Positions 51,701 to 60,516 of a stretch of 64,000 nt of DNA are shown piece after piece. The stretch covers positions 1-64,000 of the forward strand of contig NZ_JABSPU010000008.1 in NCBI RefSeq assembly GCF_013214815.1, read 5' to 3'. This stretch comes from Gilvibacter sp. (GTDB lineage Bacteria; Bacteroidota; Bacteroidia; Flavobacteriales; Flavobacteriaceae). The notes under the pieces are model-generated. The model searched no databases, was not told where the DNA came from, and saw only the letters and a list, made by a program, of their open reading frames with translations. Every line of letters begins with the position of its first letter. The stretch's first letter is position 1. The position numbers and the translations under genes are program-made.

Positions 51701-52287
51701 AGGTGCTTGCCTTTATTCCAACCGTGTTTTCCTAAATACTGATTACCGCTTTCTACAGCACCGTCTTCAATTGAAGTACCCATTGAATCATTCCAACGGT
51801 TCAAGTATCCAAACAAGGAGATCACTCCTAACATCTCTACGATCTCGCCTTCATCCCAATGCTGGTAAAGACGTTCTTTGATCTCTTCGTCTACTTGGTT
51901 TGGCACCAAGGAAGCCGCAAGGGAAAAGTCTAGGGCTGCGCGTTCTGCTTCACTAAAAGCAGGGTGGGTGCGGTATTCCCAAATATTGTCCAATTGCTCT
52001 TGTTCTGCTCCGTAGCGTTCTGCAGCGCGAATGGCATGCGCTTGGCAATAACGACAGCCCGTACTGTTGCTGCTTACCCAAGCGATCATTCTCTTAAGGG
52101 CAGAAGTCACTCGACCTTCATTGGCCATAACCGCTTTGTTGAGGTTGATAAACGCTTTGCTAATGGCCGGTCTGCGTTGCATGGTCAGTACGCTGTTTGG
52201 ACAAAAGCCAAGGGTTTCGTTGAAGAATTTCGCCAGTTCGGCGGTTTCCGGATCGTGGTCCGGAGAAAGTGGAGTCACTAAAGGCAT
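51697..52287 (-). CDS. AhpD-like carboxymuconolactone decarboxylase family protein (peroxidase-related)
   Basis: 196 residues, all helical. The redox motif is 'STGCRYCQAHAIRAAERYG', a CxxC-x-x-H site as in AhpD and 'uncharacterized peroxidase-related' proteins. The N-terminal domain 'ETLGFCPNSVLTMQRRPAI' and the central 'SALKRMIAWVSSN' helix are consistent. Such proteins form oligomers and reduce peroxides through a cysteine pair. No signal peptide is seen. It is a single gene with a start 127 bp from the divergent recJ. Confidence 0.87.
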   Translation of the reverse strand: MPLVTPLSPDHDPETAELAKFFNETLGFCPNSVLTMQRRPAISKAFINLNKAVMANEGRVTSALKRMIAWVSSNSTGCRYCQAHAIRAAERYGAEQEQLDNIWEYRTHPAFSEAERAALDFSLAASLVPNQVDEEIKERLYQHWDEGEIVEMLGVISLFGYLNRWNDSMGTSIEDGAVESGNQYLGKHGWNKGKHL

Positions 52288-52414
52288 GGGTTCAATTTTT
52301 TATGTTGTGAATTTACGAATTTAAGGCGTTGAAAAGCGGGATACCTTACATAAAAAACCGCAATTTGGCTACCTTTACTCCTGTAGTCAGATCTTCCTTA
52401 ATCAATCGCATCCC

Positions 52415-54112
52415 ATGCAATGGAATCTTAAAGAAATACCGCCACAACAAAGCGTTGACCAGCTAAAAGATGCCTTAGGTATTCCCGAGGTTGTCGCGAC
52501 ACTTTTGGTCCAACGCGGGATCACTTCTTTTGACGCTGCTAAGGATTTTTACAGGCCCTCTTTAGACGCCTTGCACGACCCTATGTCCATGCGTGATATG
52601 GACAAGGCGGTAGCTCGTATTGAAGCCGCAATTGCCCATGAGGAATTGATCATGGTTTATGGCGATTATGATGTGGACGGCACCTGTAGTGTAGCTTTAA
52701 TGGCTTCCTATTTACTGACTTATTACGACAGAGTTTCCACCTATATCCCAGACCGATATGCAGAAGGTTATGGCGTGTCTTTGCAAGGCATTGATTTTGC
52801 CAGTGATAATGGAGTTGGGCTTATTATTGCTTTGGATTGTGGAGTAAAAGCTATGGAGCAGGTAGCCTATGCCAAAGAGAAGGGAGTGGATTTTATCATT
52901 TGCGATCACCACTTACCCGGAGATCAACTTCCTGATGCCGTTGCTGTTTTGGATCCCAAGCGGTCGGATTGTGATTATCCGTATAAGGAACTCTGCGGAT
53001 GCGGGGTAGGTTTTAAGTTGATACAGGCCTTGGCCGCTCAACGCAGTTTAGGGATTGATTCCCTTTTACCCTATTTGGATTTGGTGGCCACAGCCATCGC
53101 CGCAGATATTGTGCCTATGACAGGAGAGAACAGGGTGCTGGCTGCGCACGGGTTACAGGTAGTCAATCAAGCACCTCGGGCTGGAATAAAAGCCCTTTTG
53201 GCGCAGCGGGATAAAACCAATTTTGATATTAGTGATCTGGTTTTTGTGGTCGCCCCGAGGATCAATGCAGCGGGAAGAATGAAGCATGGAGATTATGCGG
53301 TCGCTTTGCTTATGGCAGAATCTGTGGATTCCTGTTTGGAATTTGCCCAAGAGATCGAGGCGTTCAATACTTCAAGACGCTCAACAGACGAACAGATCAC
53401 CGCAGAGGCACTAGCTAAAATCTTGGATCAAAAGGAAGAATATCGCGCCACTACGGTGGTTTATGAGCCGCATTGGCACAAAGGGGTGATAGGAATTGTA
53501 GCCTCTCGACTTATAGAAAACTACTACCGCCCTACCTTGGTCATTACCAAATCTGGGGAACAGCTGGCAGGTTCTGCCCGCTCTGTAAGCGGCTTTGATG
53601 TGTATCAGGCTTTGGAGTCCTGTAAGGAACATATGATTCAATTTGGAGGTCATAAATACGCTGCTGGTTTTACTTTAGAGGAAGCCCAATATCCTGCATT
53701 TAAAGACGCCTTTGAAAAGGTGGTAGCCCAGACTCTGGATGAATCTTTAAAGACTCCTCAGCTCAGTGTTGACATGGAATTGAAGCTAGAAGACATCACC
53801 CCAAAGTTTTACCGTTTGATCAAACAATTTGCCCCTTTTGGCCCCGGGAACCGCACACCTGTTTTTGTCACTAGAGGCTTAAAGGATTCGGGTTGGGCTA
53901 AGCAGGTCGGGTCAGATCAGTCTCACTTAAAATTCAAGGCTACTGATGGTCAATACAGCTTTGAAGGTATTGGATTTGGCTTGGGTAAAAAGCTCGATTT
54001 GATTCAAGACAAACAGTCGTTTGACCTGGTTTACGCCTTAGATGAGAATCATTGGAACGGTAAAGTGAGTCTACAATTACGTGCCAAGGACCTTAAAAGT
54101 GCCAATTTATAA
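52415..54112 (+). CDS. recJ: Single-stranded-DNA-specific exonuclease RecJ
   Basis: 565-residue 5'-3' exonuclease of the DHH superfamily acting in recombination and mismatch repair. The metal motifs are 'VYGDYDVDGTCSVALM', 'IALDCGVKA' and 'ICDHHLPGD' (DHH). The DHHA1 region is 'RINAAGRMKHGDYAVALL' and 'GSARSVSGFDVYQALESCKE' with 'FGGHKYAAGFTLE', followed by a C-terminal OB-type domain 'GNRTPVFVTRGL'. The length matches the family. It precedes the peptidoglycan-binding protein gene by 79 bp. Confidence 0.96.
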   Translation: MQWNLKEIPPQQSVDQLKDALGIPEVVATLLVQRGITSFDAAKDFYRPSLDALHDPMSMRDMDKAVARIEAAIAHEELIMVYGDYDVDGTCSVALMASYLLTYYDRVSTYIPDRYAEGYGVSLQGIDFASDNGVGLIIALDCGVKAMEQVAYAKEKGVDFIICDHHLPGDQLPDAVAVLDPKRSDCDYPYKELCGCGVGFKLIQALAAQRSLGIDSLLPYLDLVATAIAADIVPMTGENRVLAAHGLQVVNQAPRAGIKALLAQRDKTNFDISDLVFVVAPRINAAGRMKHGDYAVALLMAESVDSCLEFAQEIEAFNTSRRSTDEQITAEALAKILDQKEEYRATTVVYEPHWHKGVIGIVASRLIENYYRPTLVITKSGEQLAGSARSVSGFDVYQALESCKEHMIQFGGHKYAAGFTLEEAQYPAFKDAFEKVVAQTLDESLKTPQLSVDMELKLEDITPKFYRLIKQFAPFGPGNRTPVFVTRGLKDSGWAKQVGSDQSHLKFKATDGQYSFEGIGFGLGKKLDLIQDKQSFDLVYALDENHWNGKVSLQLRAKDLKSANL

Positions 54113-54191
54113 GGCGGTCTCGTAGAATTGTGTACTTTTATTCTTGGATGCGATACCCGGTATCGTTGCAACTAACGCAATTTTTTGGGGG

Positions 54192-54851
54192 ATGAAACAG
54201 ATCATCATTTTTTTGTTGCTCATTATAGTGGGAATTATGGGCTACAACGCTTACAGCAAATACAAAAGGTTCAACCCGCCCGGGTCAGAATATCAAGCCA
54301 GTAAACCCATTGATCTCAATTACTTTGATCCGAATGTAGTGGAGGACTATCATCATGCTGTTGCTCGACTCAATGGTTATGCAGTGCAAATGTGGAGCTT
54401 TCACGGTATCGACGTAAGAGCCCCAAAAAAAGACAATGCGGCGACTAAAGAGGCTTTGGTTAAATATGAGGAATTAATGGCAACTCTAAAAGCCTTCGAA
54501 GCAAAACTGGAAGAATCTGCATCCCTTAAAGAACAAGGCTTGACCAATATGCAAATTAAGTCCCTGGGCCAGAACGAGCCCAAGTCCGCGGAAGATCAAA
54601 AAACTAAAAACCAGATGCTTTTAGACTGGTTGAGTCAAAGCCCGAATGACTTCGATTTTGGTATGGGTGAGCAAGGTCCCTTGGTGTATGAGCTTCAGGG
54701 CATTTTGATCAATATGGGCTATGAATTAGAACATGACGGAATTTTCCGTATTGCTACTTCTAGTGCTGTAGAGGCTTTTGAAACCAAAAATGGATTTTAT
54801 GCCGATGGGCGCATGGATCCTATTACTGCTTACGCGCTGTTAGCCAACTAG
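54192..54851 (+). CDS. Membrane-anchored protein with C-terminal peptidoglycan-binding domain
   Basis: 219 residues. An N-terminal helix 'KQIIIFLLLIIVGIMGYNAY' anchors the protein. A middle helical region (about 50-135) contains 'YHHAVARLNGYAVQMWSFHG' and charged helices. The end 'GPLVYELQGILINMGYELEH' and 'SAVEAFETKNGFYADGRMDP' fits the PG_binding_1 fold (L-Q-x-x-L...G-x-x-G...D-G-x-F/M). I start it at the ATG at 54192, because a GGGGG tract stands just before it and a 16-residue extension would be unlike the signal anchor. Its role is probably cell-wall attachment. The enzyme partner is unknown. Confidence 0.75.
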   Translation: MKQIIIFLLLIIVGIMGYNAYSKYKRFNPPGSEYQASKPIDLNYFDPNVVEDYHHAVARLNGYAVQMWSFHGIDVRAPKKDNAATKEALVKYEELMATLKAFEAKLEESASLKEQGLTNMQIKSLGQNEPKSAEDQKTKNQMLLDWLSQSPNDFDFGMGEQGPLVYELQGILINMGYELEHDGIFRIATSSAVEAFETKNGFYADGRMDPITAYALLAN

Positions 54852-55612
54852 GAGTCTGCCTCAAAAGTCTTTAAGGAAAAAGAGTCGCCATCAAATTCAC
54901 CAAAAGTATAGTGACTGATCCAGTCGCCCAGATTGATATACTTTGATTGATCTCCTGCCTGAATTTCCATAGGCAAATGACGATGACCAAATATCAAGAA
55001 ATCGTAATGCTTAGTTTCTAATTTGCGCTTGCAGTATTGTACCAGCCATTCTCCGTCTTCTCCTAGAAACTTTTTGTCTTCATCTCCGGAGATAAGTTTA
55101 TTCTTCACCGATAAATACTGGGCAATACGCATTCCAATATCAGGATGCAACCATCTAAACAACCAATTGAAAAACGGACTGGTGAAAACTTTCTTCATGC
55201 GTTTGTAACCCTTGTCACCAGGGCCTTTTCCGTCTCCATGGCCTAGGAGAAATTGCTTGCCATTGAATTCAAATTCCTGAATATCTCTGTAGGTTGGTAT
55301 GTCTAGTTCATCCTCAAAATAGGATTTCATCCAAAGGTCGTGATTGCCCACAAAAAAGTAGATAGGAATCCCGCTATCGCGAATTTCTGCCAGCTTGCCC
55401 AGAACGCGTACAAAGCCTTTTGGAACAACAGTTTTATACTCGAACCAAAAATCAAAGAGATCGCCGAGTAGAAAGATAGCAGCGGCGTCTTGTTTTACGT
55501 GGTCCAACCAACGGACAAATTTCTTTTCCCGTGGCAGACTCTGTTCAGGTGTTGGAGCACCTAAATGATTGTCACTGGCAAAGTAGATTTTCTTTCCTGC
55601 AGGAATTTGCAT
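54848..55612 (-). CDS. lpxH: UDP-2,3-diacylglucosamine diphosphatase
   Basis: 254-residue metallophosphoesterase of lipid A synthesis, hydrolysing UDP-2,3-diacylglucosamine to lipid X and UMP. Metal motifs run in order: 'YFASDNHLGAPT' (D-x-H), 'IFLLGDLFDFWFEYKT', 'FVGNHDLWM', 'LLGHGDGKG', and 'DFLIFGHRHLPMEI'. The LpxH-specific lid is the basic stretch 'DKGYKRMKKVFTSPFFN'. It shares a probable transcript with queD, which begins 24 bp upstream. The stop overlaps by four bases that of the convergent gene. Confidence 0.92.
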   Translation of the reverse strand: MQIPAGKKIYFASDNHLGAPTPEQSLPREKKFVRWLDHVKQDAAAIFLLGDLFDFWFEYKTVVPKGFVRVLGKLAEIRDSGIPIYFFVGNHDLWMKSYFEDELDIPTYRDIQEFEFNGKQFLLGHGDGKGPGDKGYKRMKKVFTSPFFNWLFRWLHPDIGMRIAQYLSVKNKLISGDEDKKFLGEDGEWLVQYCKRKLETKHYDFLIFGHRHLPMEIQAGDQSKYINLGDWISHYTFGEFDGDSFSLKTFEADS

Positions 55613-55636
55613 GGGTTAAAGATAGTAAATGCGCTT

Positions 55637-56086
55637 CTAGTTCTCAGAAGCAAACCATTCCGCAAAGCTGGTTGCGGTCTCTTGAAGTTTTAAAGAGTGT
55701 AGTTTGATGCCTTCTGGGAGACGATTGGATATTTTCGCTGCGAAATCAACAATCATCATTTCTGTGGTAGGCTGATAGTCTACCAAAATGATGTTGTGTC
55801 CTCGGGATTTGAGGTCATTGGCCAACTCAAGATGCGGCGTATTTTTATTAAATACCATGGAGTGATCAAAAACGGAAACGATCTCATCATTGACAATTCT
55901 TTTAAGATCGCCAAAGTCAATGACCATTCCGTGTTTAGGATGACTTGCGTCGGTATTAGGCTGTCCAATAACCGTTACAAATAGGTGATAACTATGTCCG
56001 TGCAAATTGCGGCATTTACCGTCATATCCATGGAGGGCATGACCGGCTTCAAAAGAGAACTTTTTTGTAATTCTAATATTACTCAT
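55637..56086 (-). CDS. queD: 6-carboxytetrahydropterin synthase (QueD)
   Basis: 149 residues of the PTPS fold, making 6-carboxytetrahydropterin from dihydroneopterin triphosphate for queuosine or 7-deazaguanine synthesis. Zinc ligands are H16, H29 and H31 ('FEAGHALHGYDGKCRNLHGHSYH' in part). Catalytic cysteine C25 lies in 'YDGKCRNLHG'. 'GMVIDFGDLKRIV' and the Glu in the C-terminal 'HSLKLQETATSFAEWF' complete the site. The CxxxHxH spacing supports QueD over eukaryotic PTPS. It precedes lpxH, and the combination has no obvious metabolic logic. Confidence 0.93.
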   Translation of the reverse strand: MSNIRITKKFSFEAGHALHGYDGKCRNLHGHSYHLFVTVIGQPNTDASHPKHGMVIDFGDLKRIVNDEIVSVFDHSMVFNKNTPHLELANDLKSRGHNIILVDYQPTTEMMIVDFAAKISNRLPEGIKLHSLKLQETATSFAEWFASEN

Positions 56087-56109
56087 ATATCATATGCACT
56101 AAGCAAGGG

Positions 56110-56117
56110 CAAAAGTA
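56110..56117 (-). promoter_or_regulatory. Promoter -7 element of queD-lpxH (TACTTTTG)
   Basis: The minus-strand TACTTTTG is an exact TAnnTTTG match, 23 bases before the queD ATG at 56086. No clear -33 TTG was found. Confidence 0.55.
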
Positions 56118-56175
56118 GTAAAGAACAGTGAAATATTCTTTTTAGAAGCTGAGAAAGACATTTCAGCAGAAAGAC

Positions 56176-58131
56176 TTGGTGAATTTCTGCAGAAATAAAG
56201 ATATTGAGGCTTCAAAATACAATCCGATCAAAATTCCTCCTCACATTAGACTCTTTGCCTTGCTATTATGGCTTCCCATGCAGGCCATCTCGAGTGATCT
56301 CAATTACTGGGACAAGGCTCCAGAACAAATCGAAAGTTATACTCAGAAAGACACTTTGCGACTCAAGCTGATTTACGGCCTGATTCAGTATAACAATATG
56401 CGCAATATCCAGGAAAATGCGGCGCTTTTAGCAGAAGCTGAGCAGATCACCGAGCAAATAGCACTCCCTGAATATCAGATCAAACTCTTGATCAATCAAG
56501 GAGAGCAATTGACCTTGGCCGGGGACTATAAAAACGCGATGATCAAGCTTTTGGAGGCTTTAGAAATGCTGGAAGATCATCCAAACACAGAAGATTTTGT
56601 CCATTTGCAGATAGCTCGAACCGAGGTTTTAAGAGAGCAAAAAATTTATGAAAAAGCCCTCGAGGAAATGGGGCGAGCCTTGGCGGTTTTAGATCCGGAG
56701 CGCCATCCTTTTTTAATGGGATGGGCACATATGCAATTCGCCAATATTTTTACCAACCTTTATGAAGATCCGCGATACATAAAGGCTGAGCAGCACCTGG
56801 ATGAGGCCGAAAAATTCTTTTCCATTGCAAAAACGCAAACAGGGTTAGGACTGGTAGCCGTGAAACGGGCACGCTATTTCAAAAACACGCTTTTTTCTAA
56901 ATCCAATGCCGCAAAGGATCGCGAAGGGGTTTACAACCGTGTTTTGAACCTGGCGGATGAGGCTATGAATTATTACGAGCCGCTCTCTCAGAGTGCCAAT
57001 ATCGCTTACGCAGAATACACCAAAGCCACTGCAGCATCCATCATGGGGCTTCATGAGAGTTCAATTCCATTTTACAAAGCTGCCTTGAAAAGCTATCAAA
57101 AATCTGAGAATTTGTTTTTTCTCATGAAGATCCATCAGCATCTTTTTGTGGCTTATTCTATTCTGGGCAATCAGCAGCAAGCTATGACAGAGAATCGGGA
57201 GTTTGTGAAGATCAAGGACAGTATTTTCGGGATGGAAAAGCGACAGCTTATCGCCGAGGCGGAAACCAAGTTTGAGACCGAACGTATCCAATCAGCCAAA
57301 GAAAAGGCAGAGATCGAGAGTCAACGCAATCGCTATTATCTAATTGGTTTGGGTATTATGTTATTGCTTTTACTGAGCTCTGGGATCTTTTATATTGGGC
57401 GCAGTCGGGCTCAAAAAAAGGCAGAACTTATCGCCCTGGAACTCGGAGAGACCCAAAAGCGCTTGGCCTTAGAAAAACAGTATCGTGACAGCGAGCTTAA
57501 GGCTTTGAAAGCACAAATGAATCCGCATTTTATCTTTAATGCGCTTAATTCTATACAGGAATACATCATTCTCAATGAGAAGGAGTTGGCTGGAGATTAT
57601 CTAGGTAAGTTCGCCGATTTGATGCGCAAGTATCTCAACTACAGCGACGCGGGCTTTATCAGTTTGCAAGAAGAAGTGGATACCTTAGCGATGTATTTGG
57701 AATTGGAAGCCATTCGTTTTGAGGACTCTTTGAGCTATAACATAGAGATAGATCCGGAGCTTCCGGATGAATTTGTAAAGATCCCAACAATGCTCATCCA
57801 ACCCTATGTGGAGAATGCCATTAAGCACGGCTTATTGCATAAAAAGCAAGACCGTCAGCTCAAGGTTGACTTTGCTATGGAAGATGCGAAAACCGTGCGA
57901 TGTATCATTGAAGACAATGGTGTGGGAAGAGCTCGGGTAAAAGAGATCCAACAGCAAACCCAGAACAAGCGAAAAGGCTTTGCCACCAAGGCAACGCAGT
58001 CTCGATTGGAATTGCTTAATTACCAAAAATCTCAAAAGATCGGTGTGGAGACCATTGACCTTTTTGATAAAGAAGGACTCGCGTGCGGAACGCGAGTTGC
58101 ATTGTCCATACCTATTAAAAAAGAACTGTGA
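56176..58131 (+). CDS. TPR-containing sensor histidine kinase (LytS/YehU type)
   Basis: 651 residues. A signal-like hydrophobic stretch (about 25-40: LFALLLWLPMQAISS) precedes a periplasmic tetratricopeptide array (about 60-375), one transmembrane helix (about 388-408), and the cytoplasmic His_kinase domain PF06580. The phosphoacceptor is His451 in 'KAQMNPHFIFNALNS'. 'LQEEVDTLAMYLELEAIRF' and 'MLIQPYVENAIKHGLLHKK' are further family motifs, and the ATPase glycine box is 'IIEDNGVGR'. The frame opens with TTG (56176) or GTG (56179), and no ATG precedes the signal. The stop overlaps the regulator gene as ATGA. Confidence 0.9.
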   Translation: MVNFCRNKDIEASKYNPIKIPPHIRLFALLLWLPMQAISSDLNYWDKAPEQIESYTQKDTLRLKLIYGLIQYNNMRNIQENAALLAEAEQITEQIALPEYQIKLLINQGEQLTLAGDYKNAMIKLLEALEMLEDHPNTEDFVHLQIARTEVLREQKIYEKALEEMGRALAVLDPERHPFLMGWAHMQFANIFTNLYEDPRYIKAEQHLDEAEKFFSIAKTQTGLGLVAVKRARYFKNTLFSKSNAAKDREGVYNRVLNLADEAMNYYEPLSQSANIAYAEYTKATAASIMGLHESSIPFYKAALKSYQKSENLFFLMKIHQHLFVAYSILGNQQQAMTENREFVKIKDSIFGMEKRQLIAEAETKFETERIQSAKEKAEIESQRNRYYLIGLGIMLLLLLSSGIFYIGRSRAQKKAELIALELGETQKRLALEKQYRDSELKALKAQMNPHFIFNALNSIQEYIILNEKELAGDYLGKFADLMRKYLNYSDAGFISLQEEVDTLAMYLELEAIRFEDSLSYNIEIDPELPDEFVKIPTMLIQPYVENAIKHGLLHKKQDRQLKVDFAMEDAKTVRCIIEDNGVGRARVKEIQQQTQNKRKGFATKATQSRLELLNYQKSQKIGVETIDLFDKEGLACGTRVALSIPIKKEL

Positions 58132-58877
58132 TGAAGTGTATCATCATTGATGACGAACCTAAAGCGCGACGCCTGTTGCGAATTCTTGTTGAAGAGAATT
58201 GCCCTAAGATCACGGAGATATTAGAGGCCGGAGATCTCTTGTCTGGAGTGGCTATCATTAAAGAAGAGCATCCCAGCATTGTATTTTTAGATATTGAAAT
58301 GCCCGAACATTCTGGCTTGGAGATCTTGGAATTCATAGAGAAAGATGTGGTCAATTTTGAGATCATTTTCACCACAGCCTACAGTGAATACGCCATTGAA
58401 GCCTTCCAATTGGCCGCGGTAGATTATCTGCTCAAACCCGTAAGACCTGCTCAGGTTAGACAAGCGGTTGATAAAGCCATGAATCTTTTGGGTAAATCTC
58501 AGATCAATGAGAAGCTGGAGTCTTTAAGAAGCAGTTTACTTAAAGGAGAGTTTAATAAGATCGCTTTGCCAGTGAGTGATGGGGTTCAATTTGTGCCCAT
58601 AGATGAGATCATCCTTTTAAAGGCTGAAGGGATGTACACTACGTTCTATACCCAAGCTGGCGAGTTGGTGGTGAGCAAACCGCTCAAGAACTTTGTTCCC
58701 ACCCTGCAGGAGAAAAGCAATTTCTACCGTCCGCATCGTTCGTATTTGATCAACCTTAAGTACATCAAACAGTACGTGAAAAGTGATGGCGGCTACATTG
58801 TTATGGACAATGATCAGCAGGTTTCCATAAGCAGGGATAAGCGAGATGAATTCTTTGCCTTTATCAGTAATCTGTAG
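58128..58877 (+). CDS. LytTR-family response regulator
   Basis: 249 residues. The receiver domain holds the acidic pocket 'IIIDDEPKARR' and phospho-acceptor D55 in 'SIVFLDIEMPEHSGLE', with K108-like 'YLLKPVRPAQV' at the end. The LytTR DNA-binding domain occupies about 140-245 ('PVSDGVQFVPIDEIILLKAE', 'FYRPHRSYLINLKYIKQY'). The start overlaps the sensor's stop. Targets are unknown, but a pair of 11-bp direct repeats at 21-bp period lies 21 bp downstream of the stop, ahead of the next gene. Confidence 0.94.
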   Translation: MMKCIIIDDEPKARRLLRILVEENCPKITEILEAGDLLSGVAIIKEEHPSIVFLDIEMPEHSGLEILEFIEKDVVNFEIIFTTAYSEYAIEAFQLAAVDYLLKPVRPAQVRQAVDKAMNLLGKSQINEKLESLRSSLLKGEFNKIALPVSDGVQFVPIDEIILLKAEGMYTTFYTQAGELVVSKPLKNFVPTLQEKSNFYRPHRSYLINLKYIKQYVKSDGGYIVMDNDQQVSISRDKRDEFFAFISNL

Positions 58878-58897
58878 GTTTCTTTAGGCTGATGGGA

Positions 58898-58929
58898 TTC
58901 AGCAATTCAAATTGACGTTTCAGCAATTC
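58898..58929. promoter_or_regulatory. Candidate LytTR operator: two TTCAGCAATTC repeats at 21-bp period
   Basis: TTCAGCAATTC occurs at 58898-58908 and again at 58919-58929, exactly 21 bp apart, or two helical turns. LytTR domains bind tandem direct repeats spaced about two turns. The site lies between the LytTR gene and the 58989 lipoprotein gene, 60 bp before its ATG. Confidence 0.45.
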
Positions 58930-58988
58930 GCGACCGTTTAAGGGCTTGATTAAGGCTAGCTTAGCTTCCATAATCAAACCGTCACACG

Positions 58989-60467
58989 ATGAAACTAATC
59001 AAAAATTTAATGCTCCTTTTTGCCATAAGCTTTTTTGTGGTAGGATGTGAGCAAGAACTATTACAAGAAGAAGTGTCTTCTGAAGAAACCGCGACAACAG
59101 TTCGTGGAAAAGCCGCTGATGCCTTTATCCGTAGAGGAAAACTCAAGCAACGCCCCCGCGTAGGCTATAAAGTCGTAACCGTTGTTGCAGACATCAATGA
59201 TCTTGTACAGCGCATTGATGGAGAGGTATTCAGTACCAATGAATTCATTCCAACAATTGACATTTATTCTGCAGAGGCCACTGCCTTTGACGGAGAAGAC
59301 AAAAAGTTTGTCTTCAATGGCCTTGACTTTGAAAACGGAAGCCCAAATGGCTGGCCAATCAAGCAAAAGATCAGCTTTTATGATATAGAAGATCAACAAG
59401 TTGGCACTCCACAAGACCTTTGGTTAACGCCTCAAGATGAGGATGGAGTGGATATCTTGACTGTAAAGATCAAGCAGAATGGTCCAAGAGGAAACTATAA
59501 AGTCAAAACCAAGATTCAAGCCGTTGACAGCACGGACTCTTCAACCGTTACCTACTATTTCACGGCTATTAGTGAAGATGGAATGCTTGAAAAAGACAAG
59601 ACCATTGGTTATGAACCATCGGATCGTGTCTACAATTTCAAAGAAGTAACTGGACTCTCAGCGGAGCTTGAAGTCATTGACTACAATGATGGTGAAGATA
59701 TCCGGAGTAAGATCAATCCAGAGACCAATTCCGTAGGTGTTATTGTGGAAGTGAGAAACGAGCTCGGACAAATCATGGATGACGACCTTTTTGTGGTCAA
59801 TATAGAAAACACAGCTCCAGAAGGTATTCAGATCAAAAGCACTAAGCACAGAATTCGCACCGACGGCAACAGTGTGATTCGCGTGAAGCTTGAGGGTACG
59901 GATGTGGAACAAGCCAGTTATGCGGAATGGCCTGATTTAAGTGATGGAGGTCGTGTGAGATTGGATGAAAATGGCGAATTGGATTTTGAATTCGTATCAG
60001 ACCCTCAACCCATAGAAAATGTAAGTATCGGTGATTTCTACCAAGTGCCTATTAGTGTTTTTAATGAAGGCGGAGAAGTTATTGCAGTGTTAGAAGCAGA
60101 ATTCAACGTAACCGGGCCAACACCAACAGATCCAGTGACTTTTGGAACTCTAGCTATTCAAAGCATGGCTGGTGGCGATGCCTATGAAATGAGCATTACT
60201 GCACTAACTGTTGGAGATTCTGATGCGAATCCTATTGAGCGCGTGACAGTAACCTTTGAAGAACCTTTTGAAGGGCCAACCCCTCTAGAAACAGAGGTAG
60301 AATTGTCTTTTATGGGGATAGATGGCGATTTACCCACCTACGGTCGTGGTGACATACTATTTGAAGCTGCACCGGTAGGATTTCCTTATCCAGTGAAGAT
60401 CCTTGCCTTTGATGTGGAAGGCAATGTACTTGCGGAAACAACACAGGAAGTTGTGATAGAAGAGTAG
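58989..60467 (+). CDS. Large secreted lipoprotein of unknown function
   Basis: 492 residues. The lipobox is 'LLFAISFFVVGCEQE'. The mature protein is acidic and almost entirely beta in character, with a basic patch near the N-terminus ('AFIRRGKLKQRPRVGYKVV') and then three or four Ig-like modules. Linker-like strings such as 'FNVTGPTPTDPVTFGTL' mark a domain border near residue 375. I do not recognise the family. Position directly after the sensor-regulator pair, with a repeat operator between, suggests it is a target gene and perhaps a surface protein linked to the periplasmic TPR sensor. A terminator follows. Confidence 0.65.
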   Translation: MKLIKNLMLLFAISFFVVGCEQELLQEEVSSEETATTVRGKAADAFIRRGKLKQRPRVGYKVVTVVADINDLVQRIDGEVFSTNEFIPTIDIYSAEATAFDGEDKKFVFNGLDFENGSPNGWPIKQKISFYDIEDQQVGTPQDLWLTPQDEDGVDILTVKIKQNGPRGNYKVKTKIQAVDSTDSSTVTYYFTAISEDGMLEKDKTIGYEPSDRVYNFKEVTGLSAELEVIDYNDGEDIRSKINPETNSVGVIVEVRNELGQIMDDDLFVVNIENTAPEGIQIKSTKHRIRTDGNSVIRVKLEGTDVEQASYAEWPDLSDGGRVRLDENGELDFEFVSDPQPIENVSIGDFYQVPISVFNEGGEVIAVLEAEFNVTGPTPTDPVTFGTLAIQSMAGGDAYEMSITALTVGDSDANPIERVTVTFEEPFEGPTPLETEVELSFMGIDGDLPTYGRGDILFEAAPVGFPYPVKILAFDVEGNVLAETTQEVVIEE

Positions 60468-60481
60468 CTCTTCAATGTTAT

Positions 60482-60516
60482 AAGCCTCGGTCCTTGGATC
60501 GGGGCTTTATTTTTTG
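60482..60516 (+). terminator. Intrinsic terminator after the lipoprotein gene
   Basis: AAGCCTCGGTCC (60482-60493) pairs with GGATCGGGGCTT (60496-60507) with two G-U wobbles. A run of T residues (60508-60516 apart from one A) follows. It lies 15 bp after the stop. Confidence 0.8.
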
